Assembly: GCA_938039795.1 (NCBI GenBank)
Contig: CALHWU010000168.1
Coordinates: 1-17,738, forward strand
Source: an uncultured Muribaculaceae bacterium
GTDB lineage: Bacteria > Bacteroidota > Bacteroidia > Bacteroidales > Muribaculaceae
Direction of reading: 5' to 3'
DNA: 17,738 bases
Both the position numbers and the translations under genes were made by a program. Under the pieces are notes generated by a model, which was given only the letters and a program-made list of their open reading frames with translations, did no database searches and was not told where the DNA came from. Shown here piece after piece: positions 7,418 through 14,731 of this stretch; within the stretch, counting starts at the first letter, position 1, and each line of letters opens with the position of its first letter.

Positions 7418-9481
7418 ATGAAATCAGTTGCCCGGTTGGTTCGGATTATAGCAGTGGCCTTGTTTTCAGTAATGGTAATGTCGCCGGCTTCTCTGTCGGC
7501 GCAGGATGACCGCAACGCCCGCCGTATCAACGATGACTGGACCTTCCGTTTCGCCAGCCAGGTGAGCGGCAAGGGGGAGCGTGTGGATCTTCCCCACACC
7601 TGGAATGCCTCCGACGCACTTTCGGGCGATCCGGCCTACCGCCGCACGACGGGTGTCTACGAGAAGCGTCTGAAATACGATCCGTCGTGGAAGGGACGTC
7701 GCGTGATACTCCGCTTCGAGGGGGCCAACCAGAATGCCGGCGTATGGGTCAACTCGCGCCTTGCCGCGACCCACAAGGGTGGCTACGGCGCCTTTGCGGC
7801 CGACATCACCGGTCTGCTCCGGGAGGATGCCGACAATCTGCTGACGGTGAGGGTGGACAATGCGTCGGATATGGATGTGATGCCTCTCGTGGGCGATTTC
7901 AACATGTATGGAGGGCTTTACCGCGACGTGTGGCTCTATACGCTCGATCCGCTTCACATAAGCCTCGGCGACTTCGGGTCGAAAGGGGTCTATCTGACTC
8001 AGAAGAGCGTGAGCCGCGAGCGGGGCGACGTGGAGGCTACCGTGGTGGTGGACAACAGCGGCACGGCTCCGGCCGCCGGCACCGTCAGCATCGCCGTCAC
8101 CGACGGATTCAAGACCGTGGCCGAGGGAGTAGGACGCTTCGAGTGCGCCCCCGGCTCTGCGGTGAGGGTGAAGGTGGATCTCACGGTCAGCAATCCGCGG
8201 CTATGGGACGGCCGGCGCGATCCGTTCATGTACGAGGCCACTGCGACGGTGACCGATGCCGATGGCCGGGTGACCGATGCCGTGACCGAGCCTCTGGGAC
8301 TCCGTTGGTTCAGCGTCGATCCCGACCGTGGCTTCATGCTCAACGGACGCCACTATCCGCTGCGCGGCGTGTGCCGCCATCAGGACCGCGCCGAGCGCGG
8401 CAACGCTCTCCTGCCCGAACATCACCGCGAGGATGCCGGGATAATCAGGGAGATCGGCGCTACGACCGTCAGGCTCGCGCATTATCCGCAGGCCGAGGAG
8501 ATCTACAGTCAGATGGATCGTGGAGGCATCGTAGTCTGGGCCGAGATACCGTTCGTCGGTCCCGGCGGCTACCTCGACCGGGGATATACGGCCAGCGATG
8601 AATTCCGCGCCAACGGCCGGCAGCAGCTTACCGAGCTCATACGCCAGCATTACAATCATCCCTCAATATGCTTCTGGGGGCTCTTCAACGAGCTGAAGAC
8701 CTACGGCGACAATCCGACCGCCTTCGTAGGCGAGCTCAACGACTTGGCATACAGCGAGGATCCGACGCGCCTCACTACCGGAGCAAGCAATATCGACGCT
8801 TCCGATCCGCTCGGCTTCGTGACCGATCTCATAGCATGGAACAAGTATTACGGCTGGTATGGCGGATCGGCGCGCGATCTGGGCCGGTGGCTCGACGACA
8901 CCCATGGTCGCTACGGCGATCTGCGCATCGCCATCAGCGAGTATGGCGCCGGCGCGAGCATATATCATCAGCAGGACTCCGTCAAGGCGGGGGTCTCTTC
9001 GGGCATGTGGCATCCGGAGAACTATCAGACCGAGTTTCACCGCCGCAACTGGCAGGCGATCGCCGAGCGTCCATACGTGTGGGGCTCGTTCATCTGGAAC
9101 CTGTTTGATTTCGGGGCCGCGCATCGCACCGAGGGTGACCGCCACGGCATCAACGACAAGGGTCTGGTGACGTTCGACCGCAAGGTGAAGAAGGATGCCT
9201 TCTATTTCTATCGCGCCAACTGGAACGACGAGACTCCGACGCTCTATATCGCCGAACGGCGGCACGACAGGCGCCGGACTCCCGTCACTGACGTCATGGT
9301 GTTCGCGAGCTATCCCGAAGTGGTGCTCTACGTCAACGGCCGGCGTCTCGGCAGGATGACCCCGGAGGGATATGCCACATTCACCATGAAAGGCGTGCAG
9401 CTCACCCCCGGCGTCAACATCGTGGAGGCCCGCGCCAAGGGTGGCGCCATCGATCGCGTGGAGTGGATTCTGGAGCAGTGA
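7418..9481 (+). CDS. Secreted glycoside hydrolase family 2 enzyme (beta-galactosidase/beta-glucuronidase type)
   Basis: A 687-residue GH2 protein. Residues 1-28 are a signal peptide (S-L-S-A-Q), so it is periplasmic or surface exposed. The N-terminal jelly-roll sugar-binding domain (~35-190) has D-L-P-H-T-W-N, V-W-V-N-S-R-L and the G-G-L-Y-R-D-V signature. An Ig-like domain (~195-305) follows. The TIM barrel (~310-600) has G-V-C-R-H-Q-D, the acid/base glutamate in F-N-E425 and the nucleophile in I-S-E508-Y-G. A further C-terminal beta domain (~615-687) is present. Known mechanism: retaining hydrolysis of a beta-linked terminal sugar. The substrate cannot be assigned; beta-galactoside or beta-glucuronide are the usual options. 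No SusC/SusD pair or other polysaccharide-utilisation gene is next to it. Transcribed from the palindromic promoter opposite lpxB. Confidence 0.9.
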   Translation: MKSVARLVRIIAVALFSVMVMSPASLSAQDDRNARRINDDWTFRFASQVSGKGERVDLPHTWNASDALSGDPAYRRTTGVYEKRLKYDPSWKGRRVILRFEGANQNAGVWVNSRLAATHKGGYGAFAADITGLLREDADNLLTVRVDNASDMDVMPLVGDFNMYGGLYRDVWLYTLDPLHISLGDFGSKGVYLTQKSVSRERGDVEATVVVDNSGTAPAAGTVSIAVTDGFKTVAEGVGRFECAPGSAVRVKVDLTVSNPRLWDGRRDPFMYEATATVTDADGRVTDAVTEPLGLRWFSVDPDRGFMLNGRHYPLRGVCRHQDRAERGNALLPEHHREDAGIIREIGATTVRLAHYPQAEEIYSQMDRGGIVVWAEIPFVGPGGYLDRGYTASDEFRANGRQQLTELIRQHYNHPSICFWGLFNELKTYGDNPTAFVGELNDLAYSEDPTRLTTGASNIDASDPLGFVTDLIAWNKYYGWYGGSARDLGRWLDDTHGRYGDLRIAISEYGAGASIYHQQDSVKAGVSSGMWHPENYQTEFHRRNWQAIAERPYVWGSFIWNLFDFGAAHRTEGDRHGINDKGLVTFDRKVKKDAFYFYRANWNDETPTLYIAERRHDRRRTPVTDVMVFASYPEVVLYVNGRRLGRMTPEGYATFTMKGVQLTPGVNIVEARAKGGAIDRVEWILEQ

Positions 9482-9509
9482 ACCGGCGGCAGGCAGTAGT
9501 GGACGGATT

Positions 9510-9539
9510 TTGCGCGCCGATGCGAAATGCTTAACTTTG
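9510..9539 (+). promoter_or_regulatory. Promoter of the tiny lipoprotein ORF
   Basis: TTG at 9510-9512, a 19-nt gap, then TAACTTTG at 9532-9539: a full -33/-7 match. The ATG of the small ORF is 20 nt downstream. Confidence 0.65.
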
Positions 9540-9559
9540 CGGGCATAATATCTGACATC

Positions 9560-9637
9560 ATGCACAGGATAGCCATCATATTCATCATATCGCTTCTTGC
9601 GGCCGGATGCTCGCGCATCAGCCGCAACCGCCGCTGA
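9560..9637 (+). CDS. Tiny lipoprotein ORF ending at an in-frame TGA
   Basis: A 25-codon ORF encodes a short charged start (M-H-R), a hydrophobic run and the lipobox L-A-A-G-C17, followed by only eight polar and basic residues before TGA (9635-9637). It has its own well-formed promoter, which supports it being real. The same frame continues open after the TGA for 16 codons, with the polar sequence A-A-Q-Q-T-A-P-T-T-V-E-K-L-M-E-Q and a second TGA at 9686-9688. A ~41-residue lipoprotein interrupted by a nonsense codon is therefore a good alternative. No homologue is recognised. Function unknown; if made, the product would be a lipid-anchored micro-protein. Confidence 0.45.
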   Translation: MHRIAIIFIISLLAAGCSRISRNRR

Positions 9638-9711
9638 GCCGCGCAACAAACCGCTCCGACCACGGTGGAGAAGCTTATGGAGCAGTGATTGAGCATAGAT
9701 GCCACTCCTCT

Positions 9712-9741
9712 TTGAAGAAATTATGGAAATGCTTATATTTG
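9712..9741 (+). promoter_or_regulatory. Promoter of the TPR/HTH regulator
   Basis: TTG at 9712-9714, a 19-nt gap, then TATATTTG at 9734-9741: both elements match the Bacteroidetes consensus. TTGCAA occurs twice just downstream (9739-9744 and 9755-9760) plus a CTGCAA at 9761-9766, a possible site for autoregulation. The ATG at 9784 is 42 nt past the -7. Confidence 0.7.
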
Positions 9742-9783
9742 CAAAAGCAATTTCTTGCAACTGCAACCGCCATCCCCAATCTT

Positions 9784-11511
9784 ATGAACCGACTGACAAA
9801 ACTTCTGATTTTAGCACTTCTGGCAGGCTGCTGCTCCTGCCAGGATAATGCCGCGCTCGACGCCGCCGATACTCTCGCAATGACAGATCCCGGCGAAGCG
9901 ATAGCCATACTCGATTCGATCTCAGTCCGTCAGCTGACTGACGGACCGGCGGCGCGTCATGCACTGCTGACGGCCAAGGCCAAGCTCAAAGCCCACGTCG
10001 TGCCAGCCGGAGATTCCGCCATAAGCCGCGCTGCAGCCTATTACAAGGGCCGCGGCGACAGTCTCGAAGTGCAGTCGCTCTACTACCTCGGCGCGGTTCG
10101 CTCCGCTACCGGACTTTACGACAAGGCTCTGCTGTCGCTCCACGAGGCCTACGACAAAGCTCGGCAGTCAGACGATATCTTTTACTCGGCCATGAGCGCC
10201 CGTGAGCTTGCATCTATTTACCGGGCGATGTTGATCCCGGCTAAAGAACTTCAATGGGCACAGATATCAAAACGGTATTTTGAGACCATAGGCTTACGCC
10301 AACATGTAGCGTGGACTGATCTCCTGATTATAGAGGCCTTGATCCTTAACGGACATTATGACGAGGCCATAAGCGCATGTATGTCGGTTGATTCTGTGGA
10401 ATATGTATCCAACGTCTCATTCCGCCATGCTGTTTTGATTGACAGAGCTGAAATTTACTTACTTGATGGAAATCCCAGCAATGCGATTGAGATATATGAA
10501 ACGTTGTCGCAAGATAGCCTATATGCGTTCACCGCTCATGATTGGCTCAATCTGTCGGAAGCTTATTTATCTACCGGAAATAATCGGCAGTCTCAGGCAG
10601 CGATGGATTCCGCCTATAATAAAGAGATGTATCCAGAAGACAGTCTTTTCGCAGATCTGTGCGTTGCCAGACTGAATGCTGCAAAGGGCGAATTCCAGAC
10701 AGCATACAGTGACGCGATCAGATGGGGTGGGAAGATGATGGTTGACGGTAATGAGCGTATTGCCGATCCTCCGATTTTGACATTATCGGATTATCTCGGC
10801 TTAAAGGCTGATGCCGAAAGCCAAAAATCGGAATTTTACAGACAATTGGTTATATTGTTGTTTATTTTGGCAATCAATGTTATTTTGGCATTGGTTATTG
10901 CGATATGCTATTATCGTTCGTTCAAGAAAAGGAAACGGTTGGAGATAGAGAACCGCATGATTCAAGTGACGGAGTTGCAACGTAATTTGTATAAGCTACA
11001 GACAGATCTTGAGTTGGCACGGAGGCAACATAATAATGACAATCATGCATCAGAATCTGCCACTTCAGATACAGAGGTGTCTGGCCTTGACAATACACGA
11101 CAGAATATTGAGATCGTACTCTGCAATTATACAAAGATGATTGATGAATTATGTGACATGTGGTGCAGTCCCTCAATGCTTAAAAATAAAGCGGATAAAA
11201 TAACAACGTACATAAACAGATTGCTGACCGAGTTGGGCAATCCGCAATTTTTTGAGAAGATCATAAAGGTTGTGGATGGTTACAGATCAGGAACCATGTC
11301 GCGTATCAGTGAGTTGTTCCCTAATCTGACCCAATCTGATAAGATCTTATTGATCTACGTGTACCTTGGTTTTAACAATGCGACCATAGCCTTGCTGATG
11401 AAAAAAGAGTCCATGCAATCTGTCTACAGTGCAAAATTCAATCTTAAAAAGAAACTTAAACGCACCAACCCTGAGGCGGCATCACAGCTTATCGCCGATA
11501 CAGGCATTTAA
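9784..11511 (+). CDS. Membrane-anchored TPR sensor with cytoplasmic HTH-like C-terminus (one-component regulator)
   Basis: 575 residues from ATG 9784; the open frame extends upstream to 9607, but the signal sequence and promoter fix this start. Residues 1-16 are a lipoprotein-type signal (L-L-A-G-C16). Residues ~20-345 are helical TPR-like repeats (for example A-D-T-L-A-M-T-D-P-G-E-A and K-A-L-L-S-L-H-E-A-Y-D-K-A). One transmembrane helix lies at ~355-378, followed by the basic F-K-K-R-K-R. A coiled coil covers ~380-415. The C-terminal ~120 residues end in E-L-F-P-N-L-T-Q-S-D-K-I-L-L-I-Y and K-K-E-S-M-Q-S-V-Y-S-A-K-F-N-L-K-K-K-L. This matches the LuxR-like DNA-binding tail of Bacteroidales TPR-TM-HTH regulators. 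Predicted topology: TPRs periplasmic, HTH cytoplasmic. Base composition changes near 10,230, GC-rich before and A/T-rich after. It probably controls the downstream peptide operon; this is inference from position. Confidence 0.75.
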   Translation: MNRLTKLLILALLAGCCSCQDNAALDAADTLAMTDPGEAIAILDSISVRQLTDGPAARHALLTAKAKLKAHVVPAGDSAISRAAAYYKGRGDSLEVQSLYYLGAVRSATGLYDKALLSLHEAYDKARQSDDIFYSAMSARELASIYRAMLIPAKELQWAQISKRYFETIGLRQHVAWTDLLIIEALILNGHYDEAISACMSVDSVEYVSNVSFRHAVLIDRAEIYLLDGNPSNAIEIYETLSQDSLYAFTAHDWLNLSEAYLSTGNNRQSQAAMDSAYNKEMYPEDSLFADLCVARLNAAKGEFQTAYSDAIRWGGKMMVDGNERIADPPILTLSDYLGLKADAESQKSEFYRQLVILLFILAINVILALVIAICYYRSFKKRKRLEIENRMIQVTELQRNLYKLQTDLELARRQHNNDNHASESATSDTEVSGLDNTRQNIEIVLCNYTKMIDELCDMWCSPSMLKNKADKITTYINRLLTELGNPQFFEKIIKVVDGYRSGTMSRISELFPNLTQSDKILLIYVYLGFNNATIALLMKKESMQSVYSAKFNLKKKLKRTNPEAASQLIADTGI

Positions 11512-11720
11512 GTCACCACACATATTCAGCTGCGTAATCTGACATTAAGATGGAAGTCATATGGGGCATGTATCCCTCTGATTATTAGTAATAAACGCTT
11601 AAATCATTGATTATAAGTGAGTTGATATCTTGCAAGAATTTTGTAATGCTGTGATTGTGTATCTCGTTGTTAATAAGCGTGTTACTAACGGTGTGTGCAA
11701 GATTGTTTATAGCAGAATAT

Positions 11721-11751
11721 TTGGTCAGATTTTATTTCGGACGTAATTTTG
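11721..11751 (+). promoter_or_regulatory. Promoter of the DUF3244/NVEALA operon
   Basis: TTG at 11721-11723, a 20-nt gap, then TAATTTTG at 11744-11751. The next ATG is at 11805, 53 nt downstream. It lies at the 3' end of a 293-nt A/T-rich gap (11512-11804) that contains no other gene I can see, and it is the only consensus promoter found before 15,340, supporting one transcript for the following genes. Confidence 0.75.
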
Positions 11752-11804
11752 CGTTCGAGATATTTCTCAAAAAGATAATGACACAACAATCATAAATCAT
11801 AAAA

Positions 11805-12179
11805 ATGAAAAAGCTAATTATGGTTTGGTCTATGCTGTTTGCAGTAAGCATCGGCCTCCCAATGCAGACAATCGCCACCGAAGTGATTACATAGGTAAGC
11901 AAAAAACTCCGCTTCATCCCGAAAAAAGATGGGACAGTCAACCATCCGCAAAAGCCCGCTTCATCACCCGTATATGGGAATATCGATGATTCTTCGCTCG
12001 AAATCTGGAGCACAGTGGAAGGAATGGGATACATTACCATTGAAAACGCTGCGGGTGAGACTATTATAGAAGATTCCGGGGAACTTTCCACTGGATTGAC
12101 CATTACACTCCCCTCATTGGGTGATGAATTAGTCATCACGGTTGTTCAGAACGGATTAACCTATATATCCACTTTATAA
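11805..12179 (+). pseudogene. DUF3244-like small secreted protein interrupted by an in-frame TAG
   Basis: The frame opens at ATG 11805 with a clear Sec signal peptide (M-K-K start, hydrophobic core, likely cleavage after T-I-A24). It stops at TAG (11892-11894, codon 30) and then stays open for 94 more codons to TAA 12177-12179. The downstream part is protein-like: K-K-L-R-F-I-P-K-K-D-G, then S-S-P-V-Y-G-N-I-D-D-S-S-L-E-I. It then has the short-strand pattern Y-I-T-I-E-N-A-A-G-E-T-I-I-E-D with S-T-G-L-T-I-T-L, and ends T-V-V-Q-N-G-L-T-Y-I-S-T-L. This resembles the Ig-like fold of Bacteroidales DUF3244 secreted proteins of about 120 residues. One base change would restore the gene. No start codon for re-initiation lies close after the stop. 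The family match is from memory of its pattern. Confidence 0.7.
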
Positions 12180-12216
12180 TAAGGTTGCATATAGCCTCTC
12201 GTCGATTATTATCGTT

Positions 12217-13110
12217 ATGAATTGGCTTCGTTTGTGGCATTTTTCATCATTCAGTCTGTCGCTGACTGCGACGCTCCTCGCGCTCGCGGCGTGTGAACGC
12301 CATGCCGAACAGCGCGAGGCGGTCACAGCCCTCATGGGCCGGGAGATAGTAATTCCGGCAGAGTTGAAGCCACAGGTCAAGGACGCAATGATTGAATGTG
12401 ACCTCAATGATGCCGACTACAGGATCGTCACATTCGTCGACTCTGCCGGTTGCGTGCCGTGCCGCATGAAGCTTGCGCAGTGGGAGGATTATCTCAACCG
12501 GCTGAAAGATGATCCCGAAACTGATGTCAGTTTTCTCATGATCCTTAACGCTCCGTATGACGACGAGATCGACTATGCCCTCAAAAGCGCATTTTTCGAC
12601 CATCCTGTCGCCATCGACACCGCGGGACTGTTCCTGCAGCGCAATCCTCTGCCACCGAAAAGACCGTGCCACACCCTGCTGCTCGACGGAAGCAACCGGA
12701 TAGTAGCGATCGGCAACCCGGTGGAGAATCCCAAGGTACGGGAGGTTTACGACAAGGTGATTTTCGGTGATGACGCCCGAGGCTCCGCACCGGCAGAACT
12801 TCCTGTGCAGATGGAGTTCAGGCGGACGAAATCAGCTGCGCCGTGTCAGGCGGGCGATACCGTCACCATCACCTACCGTTTCTCAAACGAAACCGGTAAG
12901 GTGCTGACGCTGCAGCAGACCGTGACATCATGCGACTGCGTCGGCGCATCGCTATCGGCCGACTCCCTGCGGCCGGGAGAGGATGCCACGCTGACCATGC
13001 ATTTTACGCCGGAAGAGTCCGGAGCATACCGGCAGCATGCCGACCTGTATTTCAATGAAATTCCGAATCCGATGCATTTCACTATGTTCGGATTCACAAA
13101 ACCAAACTAA
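12217..13110 (+). CDS. Lipoprotein with thioredoxin-like (CVPC) and DUF1573 domains
   Basis: 297 residues. A lipoprotein signal ends in A-L-A-A-C26. A thioredoxin-like domain follows (~65-185): Y-R-I-V-T-F-V-D-S-A-G, then the redox motif C79-V-P-C82, and later the P-C-H-T-L-L-L-D-G strand and a cis-Pro-like region (P-P-K-R-P). The C-terminal domain (~195-297) fits DUF1573, with T-V-T-S-C-D-C, L-R-P-G-E-D-A and F-T-P-E-E-S-G. Such domains are Ig/MSP-like. Location is the periplasmic face of a membrane. It lies 37 nt after the DUF3244-like gene and 22 nt before the first NVEALA peptide, in the same direction. Inferred role: reducing, forming or shuffling disulfides in the Cys-containing peptides encoded next to it. 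Extra cysteines (C61, and one near 150) could also take part. Confidence 0.8.
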   Translation: MNWLRLWHFSSFSLSLTATLLALAACERHAEQREAVTALMGREIVIPAELKPQVKDAMIECDLNDADYRIVTFVDSAGCVPCRMKLAQWEDYLNRLKDDPETDVSFLMILNAPYDDEIDYALKSAFFDHPVAIDTAGLFLQRNPLPPKRPCHTLLLDGSNRIVAIGNPVENPKVREVYDKVIFGDDARGSAPAELPVQMEFRRTKSAAPCQAGDTVTITYRFSNETGKVLTLQQTVTSCDCVGASLSADSLRPGEDATLTMHFTPEESGAYRQHADLYFNEIPNPMHFTMFGFTKPN

Positions 13111-13132
13111 TAATAATTAATCCAACAAGAAG

Positions 13133-13399
13133 ATGAGACAGAATTATCTTCTGGCGACCGCAACGGTCGCCCTCCTCGGAGCCGGGACATTCTTCGGCCT
13201 GAGAGCGCAGAACTCCGACCGGGAGCTCAGCGACGTAGAAGTAGCTAACATCGAAGCCCTCGCCGATGTGGAAACATGGTGCGGCCTCGGAGAGTACGAC
13301 AAAAACTGTGTCCATTCGGACAACGAAGACTGCTTAATCTCTCCTTATGCTTGGATTCCGGAGAGCAAAGGTGTGACAGAGTATCCATTCCCTGATTAA
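13133..13399 (+). CDS. NVEALA-family small exported peptide, first copy
   Basis: 88 residues. The N-terminal 25 form a hydrophobic export segment (Y-L-L-A-T-A-T-V-A-L-L-G-A-G-T-F-F-G). A polar stretch R-E-L-S-D-V-E-V leads to the family signature A-N39-I-E-A-L-A44-D. The C-terminal 40 residues are acidic with C50, C59 and C67 and the tail motif C-L-I-S-P-Y. NVEALA proteins are a Bacteroidales family of short exported peptides of unproven function; here V is replaced by I, a conservative change. The layout (leader, L-S-D..E-A-L-A element, Cys-rich tail) superficially resembles precursor peptides with a leader and core, but no protease or modifying enzyme is visible. Only 5 nt separate it from the beta-propeller gene. 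Confidence 0.85.
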   Translation: MRQNYLLATATVALLGAGTFFGLRAQNSDRELSDVEVANIEALADVETWCGLGEYDKNCVHSDNEDCLISPYAWIPESKGVTEYPFPD

Positions 13400-13404
13400 G
13401 CGTC

Positions 13405-14424
13405 ATGCGAAAGCCACAATCTTTCGGATTGATGCTTGCTACCGCGCTTATGCTCGCGCTCTGTTCATGCGGACAGGGCGCGGGTTCGGTGCAGACAGTC
13501 CATCAAAGCGAACGCAATAACATCGAGGATGCAAATCTCATCTCAATCGACGATTCACTGCCGATGCTTCATGACGCTTCGTTCCTGACTATGTTGGGCG
13601 ATACCTTGATTTTACGTGATCACAAATCGACTGACAAGATGTTTGTTGCTTATGACATCCCATCCGGTCGGTATATCGGATCATTTGGTCAGTTTGGGGC
13701 AGGGCCAGGTGAATTAAGCAATGCCGGCGGTGTTTTCACTAATGGCCACAACTTATATTGCATAAACGGCGGCTCACGTAAAATGGTAAAGTTTGACGTT
13801 GACACTGCGTTGACCGATTCTTTATACAAGCCGATCGATATTATTGAGATTGTATCGTTCTCCGACGGACTCCTCAAACATCCGTATAATTACAACATTG
13901 TCAATGACTCCATGCTCATCTGTTGCGTTAAAATGCACCATCCTGATACGCATAAAATGGAATCCTGTCTGGGAAAGTTTGACATGAATACAGGAGATGT
14001 GAAAGTCATCGACGATGTCATGCATCCCGTAGTCGGGAGAAACAATAATATTGGCGTGTCTGTTGCCGACAGCCTTATCGTCATATACAGCTATGATCAG
14101 GATCGGATAAAATTCAGCGATCTTAACGGTAATGTTTTCAAGGTCATCAGAGGCCCAAACTTTTCAGAAGAACCGTCGCGTGGAATCGAGTACTTCTCCA
14201 ATGTCACAATAGGCGGAGACCGACTGTTTGCGGTTTATCTGAATCGACCGCTGACTGGCGATGACAAGCGCAGCGACATCATAGTGATGGATCTCGAAGG
14301 AAACTATCTGAAGACATACCGTATGAATGATCATATATGGGATATGGTCTACAACGAATCGACCGGACGGCTGTATGTCAGCTGCGACGGAGATCCTCAG
14401 TTCGGATACATACAGATCGATTAA
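13405..14424 (+). CDS. Six-bladed beta-propeller lipoprotein (TolB-like)
   Basis: 339 residues. A lipoprotein signal ends with L-C-S-C22-G. The rest is a run of short beta strands with the propeller hallmark G-S-F-G-Q-F-G-A-G-P-G-E-L near residue 92. Repeating blade patterns such as K-F-D-M-N-T-G-D-V, V-M-D-L-E-G-N-Y-L-K-T-Y and the closing R-L-Y-V-S follow. This matches the Bacteroidales 6-bladed propeller lipoproteins that I recall lying beside NVEALA genes. Such folds bind ligands rather than catalyse. Location: membrane anchored, periplasmic or surface. The middle (~13,550-14,170) is more A/T-rich than both ends, suggesting recombination of the ligand-facing part. Tightly coupled to the first NVEALA gene, so a role in binding or presenting that peptide is a reasonable inference. 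Confidence 0.8.
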   Translation: MRKPQSFGLMLATALMLALCSCGQGAGSVQTVHQSERNNIEDANLISIDDSLPMLHDASFLTMLGDTLILRDHKSTDKMFVAYDIPSGRYIGSFGQFGAGPGELSNAGGVFTNGHNLYCINGGSRKMVKFDVDTALTDSLYKPIDIIEIVSFSDGLLKHPYNYNIVNDSMLICCVKMHHPDTHKMESCLGKFDMNTGDVKVIDDVMHPVVGRNNNIGVSVADSLIVIYSYDQDRIKFSDLNGNVFKVIRGPNFSEEPSRGIEYFSNVTIGGDRLFAVYLNRPLTGDDKRSDIIVMDLEGNYLKTYRMNDHIWDMVYNESTGRLYVSCDGDPQFGYIQID

Positions 14425-14466
14425 CCCGACTAATATAATTACTCAATAAACAAGCAAGATTTACCA

Positions 14467-14724
14467 ATGAAAAAGCACTATACTCTTGCGGCTGCAGCAG
14501 TCGCTATTATAGGAATCGGAACATACTTCGGCTGGAAAGCGCAAAACTCCGAAAGGGGAATAGATAGTGTAGTAGCAAACATCGAGGCCCTTGCCGACGA
14601 GGAAACCTGGAGCGGAAGTGAAGAATACTCCTCCTACTGCATACCGTGTCCCTGTGAAGTATGCGTGATATCTCCATATCTTGTGATCGAGGGCAGAAAA
14701 AGTGTAATAGAATCCATTCACTGA
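14467..14724 (+). CDS. NVEALA-family small exported peptide, second copy
   Basis: 85 residues, clearly paralogous to the copy at 13133. It shares a hydrophobic N-terminal export segment ending near A-Q-N-S, the signature A-N38-I-E-A-L-A43-D, then E-T-W and E-Y. After these come cysteines and the terminal C-x-I-S-P-Y motif. The core differs: four cysteines sit in a tight C58-x2-C61-x-C63-x2-C66 cluster rather than the spread three-Cys pattern of the first copy. This spacing could bind a metal or form two disulfides. It starts 42 nt after the propeller gene and ends 7 nt before the next lipoprotein, so each NVEALA gene is followed at once by a lipoprotein gene. Confidence 0.85.
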   Translation: MKKHYTLAAAAVAIIGIGTYFGWKAQNSERGIDSVVANIEALADEETWSGSEEYSSYCIPCPCEVCVISPYLVIEGRKSVIESIH

Positions 14725-14731
14725 TTAATTG

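Noticed and set aside
8663..9766. 367-codon minus-strand open frame opposite the GH2 gene
   Set aside because: Antisense shadow of conserved GH2 catalytic sequence, without promoter or recognisable domain.
9607..9783. N-terminal extension of the TPR/HTH regulator to ATG 9607
   Set aside because: It would place the promoter and the tiny lipoprotein tail inside the gene and bury the lipoprotein signal peptide that begins at ATG 9784.
9635..11894. Genome-wide stop-codon recoding (TGA at 9635, TAG at 11892)
   Set aside because: Two different stop codons are involved, while all other genes here end normally with TAA or TGA. Local mutation or sequence error is simpler.
14729..14731. TTG as start of the last lipoprotein
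   Set aside because: An ATG follows at once at 14732 and gives a normal signal peptide.
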